This document shows positions 1 through 7,890 of a DNA stretch of 64,000 nucleotides, piece after piece. The DNA is from Devosia submarina (GTDB taxonomy: Bacteria > Pseudomonadota > Alphaproteobacteria > Rhizobiales > Devosiaceae): positions 186,001 to 250,000 of the forward strand of contig NZ_PYWB01000005.1 in the NCBI RefSeq assembly GCF_003056345.1, read 5' to 3'. Both the position numbers and the translations under genes were made by a program. Each line of letters starts with the position of its first letter. Position 1 is the stretch's first letter. The notes beneath the pieces are model-generated. The model worked only from the letters and a program-made list of their open reading frames with translations. It did no database searches and was not told the origin of the DNA.

Positions 1-402
1 CGCCCATTGCGCATAGCCCAAATATGAGGGGCCCGACAGGCCCAGCCGGCCATCAAACCAGCTTTGCTCCTTGATCCACTCCATTGTCTCCAGCCCATCC
101 GCCCGTTCATTCACCAGCGGGTCGAACTCGCCGCCTGATTTTTCCGTCCCACGGCACGCCTGCAGCACGACGTTGAAGCCACGCTCGGCATAGGCTTCGG
201 CAATGCCTCGGAAGCCGGAACGCCCATAGGGCAGTCGCATAAGGATGGTGGGATGCGGCCCCTCCGATCGGGGCGCGAAATGGTCCGTCATCAGCACCAC
301 GCCATCGGTCATGGTGAGGGGGATATTGCGGTGCGCCCTCACCCTGTTGAGCCGAGGCGGCAGCTTGTCCACCCAGCTCAGCATCATTGATCGAAGGCTC
401 AT
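1..402 (-). CDS. CocE/NonD family hydrolase, N-terminal part (runs off the window)
   Basis: The first 134 residues of a serine hydrolase of the CocE/NonD (X-Pro dipeptidyl-peptidase S15-like) family; the C-terminal part lies beyond base 1. The sequence shows the family opening (about residues 29-60, IPLTMTDGVVL then MRLPYG), the QACRGTEKSGGEF strand-turn (81-93) that resembles the family's DxRGxGxSxG element, and the nucleophile elbow GPSYLG with Ser126. The ATG lies only 3 nt beyond the stop of the adenine deaminase gene, so the two are probably cotranscribed. Substrate (ester, amide or acyl-peptide) cannot be inferred, and the Asp and His of the triad are outside the window. Confidence 0.85.
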   Translation of the reverse strand, partial: MSLRSMMLSWVDKLPPRLNRVRAHRNIPLTMTDGVVLMTDHFAPRSEGPHPTILMRLPYGRSGFRGIAEAYAERGFNVVLQACRGTEKSGGEFDPLVNERADGLETMEWIKEQSWFDGRLGLSGPSYLGYAQWA

Positions 403-405
403 GGG

Positions 406-2115
406 CTAATCCACAAAATCAAATTGGTCCACGTCAAACAGTCCCCTGTCCGTCATCTTGAGATGGGGGATCACCGGAAGCGCCAAAAACGCGACCTGCA
501 GGAACGGCTCGGGTAGGACGCAGCCCAGCGCATAGGCGGCGTCTCGCAGCACATGCAATCGGTGCGACACGGTTTCAAACGGCTCAAGGCTCATGAGCCC
601 GGCCAAGGGCAGCGCCAGCTCGGCCGTGATCTGCCCGCCCTCCGCCACGGCAAAGCCGCCACCGAGCGCGATCAGCCGGTTCACTGCCAAGGCCATGTCC
701 GCGTCTGTTGCGCCGATCACCGTGATGTTGTGACTGTCATGACCAACCGAGGACGCGATGGCCCCTTTCTTGAGCCTGAAGCCCCGCACAAAACCCAGCC
801 CGATATTGCCATTGCGCCCATGCCGCTCCACCACCGCAACCTTGAGCACATCGGCTTGCAGATCGGGCTGAATGCCATTCTCCCCAACTGAGAAGGCCGC
901 ACTCTCGCGAAAGGTCAGGATCAAGCCAGGCTTGACGCCGATCACCGGAGTTTCATTGCGATCGGGCCGCCCGGGCACGATGAAGTCTTCCGCCTTCACC
1001 GTTCTTGCCTTCACCGAATGCAGGCCCACCGGCGGCACTGGTTTGCGCGCGGCAAACAATTTGGGTGTGACCAGCCGACCACCCGTCACCACATCGGACA
1101 CGCGGCAATCCTCGAGGCTGTCGAGCAGGGCAATATCCGCCCGCCATCCCGGCGCCAGCAATCCTCGGTCCCGCAGATCAAAGATGCGCGCTGCCGAATG
1201 GCTTGCCGCACGATACACATGGTGCAGCGGCCGCCCCATGGCGATCAGCCGGCGAATGGAGCTGTCGAGATGGCCTTCCTCGGCAATGTCGAGTGGATTG
1301 CGATCATCGGTGCAGAGCGCAACAAAGGACGAGGTATTTTCGTCCAGCACTTCAGCCAGCGCCTTGAGGTCCTTGGAGACTGAGCCTTCCCGGATCAGGA
1401 TGGCCATGCCCTTGGCCAGTTTCTCCCGTGCCTCATCAGCGCTGGTCGCTTCATGGTCGGTGCGAATGGCCGCTGAGAGATAGCCATTCAGCGCCTGCCC
1501 GCGCAGCAAGGGCGCATGGCCATCAATATGCCCATCCTGGAAGGCTTCGAGCTTGGCGATTATCCCCGGATCGGCATTGAGCACGCCGGGGAAGTTCATC
1601 ACTTCGGCAAGGCCAATCACCTTGGGATGAGAGCGGAACGGCTCCAGGTCCGCAATTTCGAGAGCTGCCCCTGAGGTCTCAAAGGCCGTCGCCGGCACGC
1701 AGGAAGAGAGATTGACCCGCACATCCATAACCGTCTGCTCGGCGCATTGCAGGAAATAGCGGATGCCTTCGGCGCCCAGCACATTGGCAATCTCGTGCGG
1801 ATCGCAGATCACGGTCGTCACGCCATGCGGCAGCACGCAGCGGTCGAATTCGAACGGAGTGACCAGAGAAGATTCGATATGCAGATGGGTGTCGATGAAG
1901 CCGGGCACCGCAAAGCGCCCAGAACCGTCGATCTCGGTTGCACCTTCATAATGTGCATGCGTCCCCACGATCCGGTCGCCAACAATGGCGATGTCGCTTC
2001 GTGTCACTGCGCCCGTGATCACATCCAGCAATTGGATGTTTTTGATCACCAAATCCGCTGGCGCCTTGCCCTGTCCGGCCATGATCATGCGGGTGAGGGC
2101 GTGGGCTGATGTCAT
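406..2115 (-). CDS. ade: Adenine deaminase
   Basis: A 569-residue amidohydrolase that converts adenine to hypoxanthine and ammonia in purine salvage (cytoplasmic). Metal-site motifs are visible: [11 protein letters not shown] with His77 and His79, the [11 protein letters not shown] element (about 104-114), and a C-terminal [11 protein letters not shown] region typical of the ade family and longer than dihydroorotase-type relatives. Length matches the usual 560-600 residues. It is the upstream gene of a leftward pair with the CocE-like hydrolase. An adenine phosphoribosyltransferase gene (apt, 22584-23117) elsewhere in the window offers the competing salvage route. Family assignment is secure; substrate preference for adenine is from family knowledge. 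Confidence 0.93.
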   Translation of the reverse strand: MTSAHALTRMIMAGQGKAPADLVIKNIQLLDVITGAVTRSDIAIVGDRIVGTHAHYEGATEIDGSGRFAVPGFIDTHLHIESSLVTPFEFDRCVLPHGVTTVICDPHEIANVLGAEGIRYFLQCAEQTVMDVRVNLSSCVPATAFETSGAALEIADLEPFRSHPKVIGLAEVMNFPGVLNADPGIIAKLEAFQDGHIDGHAPLLRGQALNGYLSAAIRTDHEATSADEAREKLAKGMAILIREGSVSKDLKALAEVLDENTSSFVALCTDDRNPLDIAEEGHLDSSIRRLIAMGRPLHHVYRAASHSAARIFDLRDRGLLAPGWRADIALLDSLEDCRVSDVVTGGRLVTPKLFAARKPVPPVGLHSVKARTVKAEDFIVPGRPDRNETPVIGVKPGLILTFRESAAFSVGENGIQPDLQADVLKVAVVERHGRNGNIGLGFVRGFRLKKGAIASSVGHDSHNITVIGATDADMALAVNRLIALGGGFAVAEGGQITAELALPLAGLMSLEPFETVSHRLHVLRDAAYALGCVLPEPFLQVAFLALPVIPHLKMTDRGLFDVDQFDFVD

Positions 2116-2229
2116 GGTGGCGTCCTTGGTGGTTTTGCCCGAACCCTCAACTCAGCGCGCTTGCACGTCAAGGGGCGGAACCGCGCAGCCATCGCAGACG
2201 TTGCTCCGATCAATCCCATGGAGAAGGTA

Positions 2230-2388
2230 ATGGAAACCTACGATCCGCAGAAATCATCGACCGAAGCACGCCAGGCCAATCCACGGAAGATGAATTTGCG
2301 CGTCTTGCTGTTTGGGCTGATCGGCATCGTGGTGCTGTTTGCCATTGTCTACATGATCTACACAATGAGCCAGCCTAATCCCACATAA
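2230..2388 (+). CDS. Small single-pass membrane protein (52 aa)
   Basis: A 52-residue protein with a hydrophilic N-terminus and one clear transmembrane segment (about residues 24-44, rich in Leu, Ile, Val), ending in a short polar tail. The ATG at 2230 is preferred over ATGs further upstream because it has a GGAGAAGG ribosome-binding site a few bases before it. It ends 6 nt before the topoisomerase IB gene, so both are probably on one transcript. No family is recognised; small proteins of this design are common in alphaproteobacteria. Function unknown. Confidence 0.55.
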   Translation: METYDPQKSSTEARQANPRKMNLRVLLFGLIGIVVLFAIVYMIYTMSQPNPT

Positions 2389-2394
2389 CACACC

Positions 2395-3390
2395 ATGAGA
2401 TTAGTCAAAGTCAGCCGCGACAAGCTTACCATCATAAGGCAGAAGCGCGGCAAAGGGTTCTGCTATCGGGATGCCGATGGCACGTTGGTGTGCGACCAGG
2501 CGGTGATCGAGCGTATCAAGGCGCTGGGCATTCCGCCTGCCTGGCAGAATGTGCGGATCGCTCCCCATGAGCGGGCGCATATCCAGGTGCTCGGCATCGA
2601 CGAAGCCGGGCGCGACCAATATATCTATCATCCTCATTGGGAGCTGCGCCGCGACGGCAAGAAGCAGAAGCGCTTGGGCGTCCTCACCAGTGCCTTGCCC
2701 AGGCTGCGGCGCCAGATCGCTATTGATCTGCAGGCCGAGGCGGGCTCGCGCACGCTTGCCCTTGCCATCGCTGCGGGGCTGATCGACAAAACAGCCATGC
2801 GCCTGGGCCGCGAGAAATATCTTGAAGCCAGCGGCACCCGCGGAGCCGGCACGCTTTACGCGCGCGACGTTCGCGTGAGCGGGGATGATTTGTGGATCGC
2901 CTTTGACGCCAAGGGCGGCAAGCGCGCCGAATACCATCTGGCAGATCCTGCGCTGGCCGATGCCGTGCGGCGCATCAAGGAATTGCCGGGCAAGCGGCTC
3001 CTGGTCTTCCGTGATGAAGCGGGCAAGGTCCGGCCGATCAAGACGCCGGCAATCAACGAATATCTGCGCACCATCTCGGGCGTCGATATCTCGGCCAAGG
3101 ATTTTCGCACGCTTCATGCCAGTGCCATGGCCGGCGAGGCTCTCGCCCAGATGGAAGCAGGCAATTCGCCTTCTGCCCGCCGCCGGCAAATGGCCAAGGT
3201 CGCTCGCGAGGTTTCGGAAACCTTGCGCAACACGCCAGCAATCTGCCGCAAATCTTATATCGCGCCCTGCCTTTTCAAGCTGTTTGACGATGGCAAGCTT
3301 AAGCAGGTCTGGGAAGCCGCCGGCCGGGGCCGGGCAGGACTGGCCACGCGCGAGAAGCGCCTGGGCGCCGTTCTGGCGGCCCTGAGCTAA
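2395..3390 (+). CDS. DNA topoisomerase IB (poxvirus-like)
   Basis: A 331-residue type IB topoisomerase that relaxes supercoils of either sign by transient 3'-phosphotyrosyl nicking. The N-terminal domain starts with the family pattern (residues 12-60, including GKGFCYRDADG and IPPAWQNVRIAP). The catalytic domain shows DKTAMRLGREKY with Arg136, FRTLHAS with Arg238 and His241, and the nucleophile in RKSYIAP, Tyr288. The His241 neighbourhood reads TLHAS where many relatives have TWH. Length fits bacterial TopIB (about 330-380). It follows a 52-residue membrane protein by 6 nt. Function is from family knowledge; why some bacteria keep a TopIB besides gyrase is not shown here. Confidence 0.93.
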   Translation: MRLVKVSRDKLTIIRQKRGKGFCYRDADGTLVCDQAVIERIKALGIPPAWQNVRIAPHERAHIQVLGIDEAGRDQYIYHPHWELRRDGKKQKRLGVLTSALPRLRRQIAIDLQAEAGSRTLALAIAAGLIDKTAMRLGREKYLEASGTRGAGTLYARDVRVSGDDLWIAFDAKGGKRAEYHLADPALADAVRRIKELPGKRLLVFRDEAGKVRPIKTPAINEYLRTISGVDISAKDFRTLHASAMAGEALAQMEAGNSPSARRRQMAKVAREVSETLRNTPAICRKSYIAPCLFKLFDDGKLKQVWEAAGRGRAGLATREKRLGAVLAALS

Positions 3391-3505
3391 ACCAGGGAAA
3401 ACAATCTGGTTGGTGGCCTTCGGAGCGCTTTTCACGCTTCGTGGCCGCACGCTCATGCGCTAGAAACAAGCAGATTCGGCAAGCGGCAAAAAGGAAGATC
3501 AAGGA

Positions 3506-4552
3506 ATGACCAAGGTTCGCGCTCTGGTTCTGGAACGCCAGCATGAAATGGCATTGCGGGACATCGACCTGCCGCTCGAGGTCGGGCCGGGCATGGTCAA
3601 GATCGCCATTCACACGGTGGGCGTTTGCGGCTCGGATGTCCATTACTACACCCATGGCAAGATCGGGCCCTTCGTGGTCAACGAGCCCATGGTGCTCGGG
3701 CACGAGGCTGCCGGCACGGTGACGGAAGTGGGGGAGGGCGTTGCGCACCTCAAGGTGGGCGATCGTGTCTGCATGGAGCCGGGTATCCCTGATCCAAACT
3801 CCCGTGCCAGTCGCCTGGGCATGTACAATGTCGATCCTGCCGTGGCGTTCTGGGCCACCCCACCCATCCATGGCGTCTTGACCTCGGAAGTCGTTCATCC
3901 CGCTAACTACACCTTCAAATTGCCCGACAATGTGAGCTTTGCCGAAGGAGCCATGGTGGAACCGTTTGCCGTGGGCATGCAGGCTGCTACCAAGGCCCGC
4001 ATTACCCCCGGTGACACGGCTGTTGTGCTCGGTGCCGGCCCGATCGGCACCATGGTTGCGCTGGCGGCGCTCGCCGGTGGCTGTGCCCGCGTGATTGTTG
4101 CCGATCTCGCCCAACCCAAGCTCGACATTGCTGCCAAGTACCAGGGCATCACAACGGTCAACATCCGCGACAAGGACGTTGTTGCCGAAGTTGCTGCGCT
4201 TACCGAAGGCTGGGGCGCCGATGTGGTCTTTGAATGTTCGGGCTCGCCCCATGCTTGGAAGACCATCATGAGCTTGCCACGTCCAGGTGGGGTAGTCGTG
4301 GCCGTTGGCTTGCCAGTTGATCCGGTTCCTGTGGACATCGCCTCGGCTTCTACCAAGGAATTGCGGATCGAAAACGTGTTCCGCTACGCCCATCAATATG
4401 ACCGCGCCATTGCCTTGATTGCTTCGGGCAAGGTCGACCTCAAGCCGCTGATTTCCGAAACGTTCGACTTCGAGGACTCTGTTAAAGCCTTCGACCGGGC
4501 CGTCGAGGCGCGGCCGAGCGACGTGAAGCTGCAAATCCGGGTTGCGAAGTAG
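3506..4552 (+). CDS. Zinc-dependent polyol dehydrogenase (xylitol/sorbitol dehydrogenase-like)
   Basis: A 348-residue medium-chain dehydrogenase oxidising a sugar alcohol to a ketose. Catalytic-zinc residues are Cys41, His66-Glu67 (in GHEAAG) and Glu152. The cofactor site has GAGPIG (177-182) and Asp200 at the end of the second strand, which favours NAD. The four-Cys structural zinc lobe of classical ADHs is absent (the region at 98-112 has no Cys), as in sorbitol and xylitol dehydrogenases. The ribosome-binding site AAGGAAGATCAAGGA precedes the ATG. The stop codon touches the ATG of the next gene, a short-chain dehydrogenase, so the pair probably acts in one sugar or polyol pathway. Exact substrate is not decided by sequence. 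Confidence 0.85.
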   Translation: MTKVRALVLERQHEMALRDIDLPLEVGPGMVKIAIHTVGVCGSDVHYYTHGKIGPFVVNEPMVLGHEAAGTVTEVGEGVAHLKVGDRVCMEPGIPDPNSRASRLGMYNVDPAVAFWATPPIHGVLTSEVVHPANYTFKLPDNVSFAEGAMVEPFAVGMQAATKARITPGDTAVVLGAGPIGTMVALAALAGGCARVIVADLAQPKLDIAAKYQGITTVNIRDKDVVAEVAALTEGWGADVVFECSGSPHAWKTIMSLPRPGGVVVAVGLPVDPVPVDIASASTKELRIENVFRYAHQYDRAIALIASGKVDLKPLISETFDFEDSVKAFDRAVEARPSDVKLQIRVAK

Positions 4553-5338
4553 ATGGACCTGAACCTGAGGGACAAAGTCGCTGTTATCACCGGGGGCAGC
4601 GTCGGTATTGGCCTTGCCATAGCCGAGGGGCTGGCAGCAGAAGGAACAAACCTAGTTCTGGTCGCCCGCAACAAGGAACGGGCGGAGGATGCGGCCGCAG
4701 CTGTGGCGGACAAGTTCGGCGTCATTACAACGGCCATTGCCGCCGATGTGGCGACTGCCGAGGGTTGTGACGTTGTGGTCAGCGGCACGCAGAAGGCTTT
4801 TGGCGGCTGCGATATCCTGATCAACAATGCTGGCACCGGCTCCAACGAGACCATCGCCGAAGCCGACGATGCGCGCTGGCAATATTATTGGGATCTCCAT
4901 GTCATGGCCGCGGTGCGGCTCGCCCGAGGGCTCCTGCCGACCATGAAAACGCGTGGTGGTGGCGTGATCCTCCACAATGCCTCCATCTGCGCCGTGCAGC
5001 CCCTGTGGTACGAGCCGATCTACAACACCACCAAAGCCGCGTTGATGATGTTTTCAAAGACCCTCGCCAATGAGGTGGTGGGGGACAATATTCGCGTCAA
5101 CACGGTCAATCCCGGCCTTGTCCTTACCCCGGACTGGATCAAGACGGCCAAGCAGATCGCCGGCGAAGTCGGCTGGGAAGCACATTTGCAAGGCGTTGCC
5201 GACGAGGCCGGCGGCATGAAGCGTTTCGCCACGCCCGAAGAAGTCGCGAACTTCTTTGTTTTCATGTGCTCAAACAAGGCCAGCTATTCGACCGGTTCCA
5301 CCTATTTTGTGGATGGTGGCTGGCTCAAGACTGTGTGA
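4553..5338 (+). CDS. SDR family oxidoreductase
   Basis: A 261-residue short-chain dehydrogenase/reductase. Visible motifs are TGGSVGIG (cofactor binding, 13-20), NNAG (91-94), Ser144 and the catalytic YNTTK (Tyr157, Lys161), and the PG motif at NPGLVLTP. The ATG begins immediately after the stop of the polyol dehydrogenase, indicating translational coupling. An aromatic-rich segment before the catalytic Tyr (LWYEPIY) suggests a bulky or cyclic substrate, but this is inference. Neutral residues after the second strand (ARNKER) fit either NAD or NADP. Together with its partner it looks like a two-step sugar or polyol oxidation unit. Confidence 0.88.
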   Translation: MDLNLRDKVAVITGGSVGIGLAIAEGLAAEGTNLVLVARNKERAEDAAAAVADKFGVITTAIAADVATAEGCDVVVSGTQKAFGGCDILINNAGTGSNETIAEADDARWQYYWDLHVMAAVRLARGLLPTMKTRGGGVILHNASICAVQPLWYEPIYNTTKAALMMFSKTLANEVVGDNIRVNTVNPGLVLTPDWIKTAKQIAGEVGWEAHLQGVADEAGGMKRFATPEEVANFFVFMCSNKASYSTGSTYFVDGGWLKTV

Positions 5339-5405
5339 TCGAAGCTGGAACAATCCACCTCGCCTCCAGTTATCACGGCAGCGTCATGAGCAAGGAATAA
5401 CGGCC

Positions 5406-5912
5406 ATGGATGTTGGCAACGAGTTTGGGTATGTACAGACCTATCTGCCCCAGCACATCATCGCCATTCGCCTGCTTATCGCTGCCGTGCTTGGCGCTAT
5501 TATCGGGTTTGAGCGCGAGGTGAATACGGCCCAGGCCGGGCTGCGCACGCATATACTTGTCGCTATCGCAGCCTCGCTGTTTACGATCCTGGCCTTCGAA
5601 ATCTACCATACGCTGGACGGCGGTTCTTCTGACACTGTGCGGGCCGATCCGGTGCGCGCCGTGGAAGCCGTTACGGCAGGCATTGCATTTCTGGGTGCCG
5701 GCGCGATTTTCAGAGACCGCGGCAATGTGCAGGGAATCACCACGGGCGCCGGCATGTGGCTGGCGGGCGCCGTGGGCGTTGCAACCGCGCTGGGATACTA
5801 CATCATTGCAATTGGCGTTGCGGTCCTGGCGGTGCTTGTCCTTGCCGTCCTGCGCGCCTTTGCGCATCAGGTAGTCCGCAAGCACGGCCTCAAGGAATCC
5901 AACGACCTCTGA
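5406..5912 (+). CDS. MgtC/SapB family membrane protein
   Basis: A 168-residue integral membrane protein of the MgtC/SapB family. The N-terminal hydrophobic region has the family signature (about residues 20-60: RLLIAAVLGAIIGFERE, AGLRTHILVAIAASLF), followed by GIAFLGAGAIFRD and TGAGMWLAGAVGVATALG and a final helix, giving four or five membrane segments. The long C-terminal ACT-like domain of true virulence MgtC is missing, as in SapB-type members. Start at 5406 is supported by AAGGA about 10 nt upstream. It follows the SDR gene by 67 nt. Role in magnesium limitation or envelope homeostasis is only from family knowledge. Confidence 0.85.
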   Translation: MDVGNEFGYVQTYLPQHIIAIRLLIAAVLGAIIGFEREVNTAQAGLRTHILVAIAASLFTILAFEIYHTLDGGSSDTVRADPVRAVEAVTAGIAFLGAGAIFRDRGNVQGITTGAGMWLAGAVGVATALGYYIIAIGVAVLAVLVLAVLRAFAHQVVRKHGLKESNDL

Positions 5913-5920
5913 GAGTGGCC

Positions 5921-5974
5921 GGAGGAGCGCTTGGGAATGCAGGAATACCCGGGGGTAACCAGCAGCGCTCCTCC
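5921..5974. repeat. Inverted repeat with 11-bp perfect stem
   Basis: GGAGGAGCGCT at 5921-5931 is the exact reverse complement of AGCGCTCCTCC at 5964-5974. The 32-nt loop itself contains TACCCGGGGGTA, which can pair. There is no T-tract on either side, so it is not a classical intrinsic terminator; it may protect the 3' end of the mgtC-like transcript. Confidence 0.6.
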
Positions 5975-6149
5975 CGACCCAGCATGTAACCTGTGGACGC
6001 AGGGACTACATGCCGTCACGCACCAAGCACATTTGCCGCGCCTGGTATAAGGTGCCGCCGAGCGGAGGCGGCTTTCCACAGCCAGTCGTGTAGCTGCGCG
6101 ATTTAGTCACCCTATGAAGGATAGTTATTGTCGTGACCAGCTAAGCAAG

Positions 6150-6188
6150 GTTACATGGGTGTAACTCACGTCCGTTTTTACATGTAAA
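6150..6188. promoter_or_regulatory. Two TTACA/TGTAA palindromes, probable operator
   Basis: GTTACA-tggg-TGTAAC occupies 6150-6165 and the perfect 12-bp palindrome TTTACATGTAAA occupies 6177-6188, their centres 25 bp apart and about 35-60 bp upstream of the start at 6220. A third TGTAAC lies at 5984-5989. Repetition of the same half-site in palindromic arrangement suggests binding of a dimeric regulator; its identity is unknown. Confidence 0.45.
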
Positions 6189-6219
6189 GCCAACGCTTTT
6201 TCGGCCAGGCACGGAGGGG

Positions 6220-7890
6220 ATGCTGGCTGACACCGGGCCGCATAGAGACGCTGTACTGCTCGCATTGGAGCGGCTGTTGGCGTGGCCCGAAATGGTCCGC
6301 TCGCCCCAACTTGCCAAATTCCTGAGCTACATCGTGCATCGGACGCTGGATGGCGAGGGTCAGGGGATAAAGGCCTATTCCATTGCCGTCGACGTGTTCG
6401 GCCGCCCCGCCGACTTCGACCCGCAATCGGACCCCATCGTGCGTGTCCAGGCCCGCCGCCTTCGCGCTCTCATCAACAGCTACTACGACAACCAGGGCGA
6501 GGATGAGCCCGTCCAAATCCGCCTGCCCACCGGCCGCTATATTCCCGAGTTCGTCGTCAACCAGCCAGCGCCTGATGTCCCACCAATTGCCCCGCCCCCT
6601 GTGCGCAAGAGGCGCTGGTGGATAATTGTCGCTGCCCTGGCGCTCGTCCTTGCCCTCGCGGCCTTTGGCTTGTGGCGGTGGCTTGATGCCGACCCGCCGG
6701 GGGGCGCGACAATGGCTCGGCCCAGCATCACCATTCTCGAATTTGCAAAGCGCGCCGAAACGGGAACGCCCCGTGTTTCGGGGCTCGCGATCGAACTGGT
6801 GACGGATCTCGAGCAATTCGAGAACCTTGAAGTGCATTATGGCGGGGATGACCAACCCGACCCGCAGACCAATTTCGTGCTTAACGGCGCCGTTCATACC
6901 GATGGGGATGTGGTGTTATACACCGCCTCCTTGCTCGACAATGCGACTGGCAGCACGGTGTGGGATCATACAATCACCGCGACCCCCGAAGAAGCCGCCC
7001 AATCGGCTATTCTTGACCGGCTGTCGCGCTCGCTGAGCCTGCTGCTGGGCAGTCCGAGGGGGCTCTTGCACGCTCCAGCCCGCAATCGCGCCCTGGCGGG
7101 GATCGAACCTTCCGGACCGCCGCGCATTTATGCCTGCCGCGTCCTGTTCGAGCTCTACCGCGAAGCGCTCGCGAACGCAGGGCGAGTGAGTCAATGCCTC
7201 GGGCGTTTGCGCGATGTTGACCGCACCCAGGCCGGCGCCCTGGCCATGAGCGCGAGCCTTGCGGCGGAAAACCTTCCCCCTGCCAGCACCGAGGCTGAGC
7301 GGAGGGAAATCATCGACCGCGCCTTGAGCGACCTCAACCGGGCAATCCAGCTCAATCCGGTCAGCAGCTTTGTGTGGGAACAGCGTGCCCGCCTGCAGGA
7401 GCTGCGTGGCGAGCACATCATGGCGCTTTCCGACTACGGCTCGTCCACCCAACTCAACCCGGCCAACACCAGCGCCATGGCAGCCCTGGCCCGACTCCTG
7501 CTCTTCATCGGCTGGAATGCCGAAGTGCGACCGCTGGCCATGGAGGCCCTGTCCGGTGCACCCGAGCCGCCCGCCTGGTACCATGGCGCTCCAGCGGCGC
7601 TGGCCCTGTTGGACAGGAACTTCAACCAGGCCACGAAACTGGCGGAGCGCTATGCTACAGTTGATCGTGAAATTGGCCTTGTGCTGATGATTGCTGCGGC
7701 ACAAGGGGCGGGTAATAGCGCCCTCGTCAATCGCCACTTACCGACGCTTCTGAGCCTGCCAAGCTTCCGCCGCGTTGGCATCCTGCCGCGCTTGCAGCTC
7801 AGGATCACCAATGAAGCCCTGCTGGAGGCGATCCGCCAGGGACTGCTTGCCGCCGGTGTGCCGCCGGCATCACTCGACAAGCCGTTCTAG
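6220..7890 (+). CDS. Membrane TPR protein with winged-helix-like N-terminal domain
   Basis: A 556-residue three-part protein. Residues 1-115 carry a conserved module: SPQLAKFLSYIVH, then a stretch ending in AYSIAVDVFGRPADFDP, DPIVRVQARRLRALINSYY, and LPTGRYIPEF. This module resembles the DNA-binding-like N-terminus seen in rhizobial and planctomycete proteins often labelled adenylate cyclase or TPR protein. A basic patch (RKRR) precedes one transmembrane helix at about 134-155. The rest is exported or periplasmic and helical, with TPR-like repeats (about 360-460, e.g. LNRAIQLNPVSSFVWEQRARL). No catalytic domain is visible. The membrane-tethered arrangement recalls CadC/ToxR-type regulators. 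GGAGG lies just before the ATG. Target and signal are unknown. Confidence 0.7.
   Translation: MLADTGPHRDAVLLALERLLAWPEMVRSPQLAKFLSYIVHRTLDGEGQGIKAYSIAVDVFGRPADFDPQSDPIVRVQARRLRALINSYYDNQGEDEPVQIRLPTGRYIPEFVVNQPAPDVPPIAPPPVRKRRWWIIVAALALVLALAAFGLWRWLDADPPGGATMARPSITILEFAKRAETGTPRVSGLAIELVTDLEQFENLEVHYGGDDQPDPQTNFVLNGAVHTDGDVVLYTASLLDNATGSTVWDHTITATPEEAAQSAILDRLSRSLSLLLGSPRGLLHAPARNRALAGIEPSGPPRIYACRVLFELYREALANAGRVSQCLGRLRDVDRTQAGALAMSASLAAENLPPASTEAERREIIDRALSDLNRAIQLNPVSSFVWEQRARLQELRGEHIMALSDYGSSTQLNPANTSAMAALARLLLFIGWNAEVRPLAMEALSGAPEPPAWYHGAPAALALLDRNFNQATKLAERYATVDREIGLVLMIAAAQGAGNSALVNRHLPTLLSLPSFRRVGILPRLQLRITNEALLEAIRQGLLAAGVPPASLDKPF

Larger units (their letters stand above)
5913..6219. 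other. Palindrome-rich non-coding leader (307 nt)
   Basis: No gene is supported here. The stretch holds a long perfect-stem inverted repeat (5921-5974) just after the mgtC-like gene and a series of TTACA/TGTAA elements nearer the next gene, including two palindromes at 6150-6165 and 6177-6188. It most likely contains the promoter and operator of the gene starting at 6220. Confidence 0.6.
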
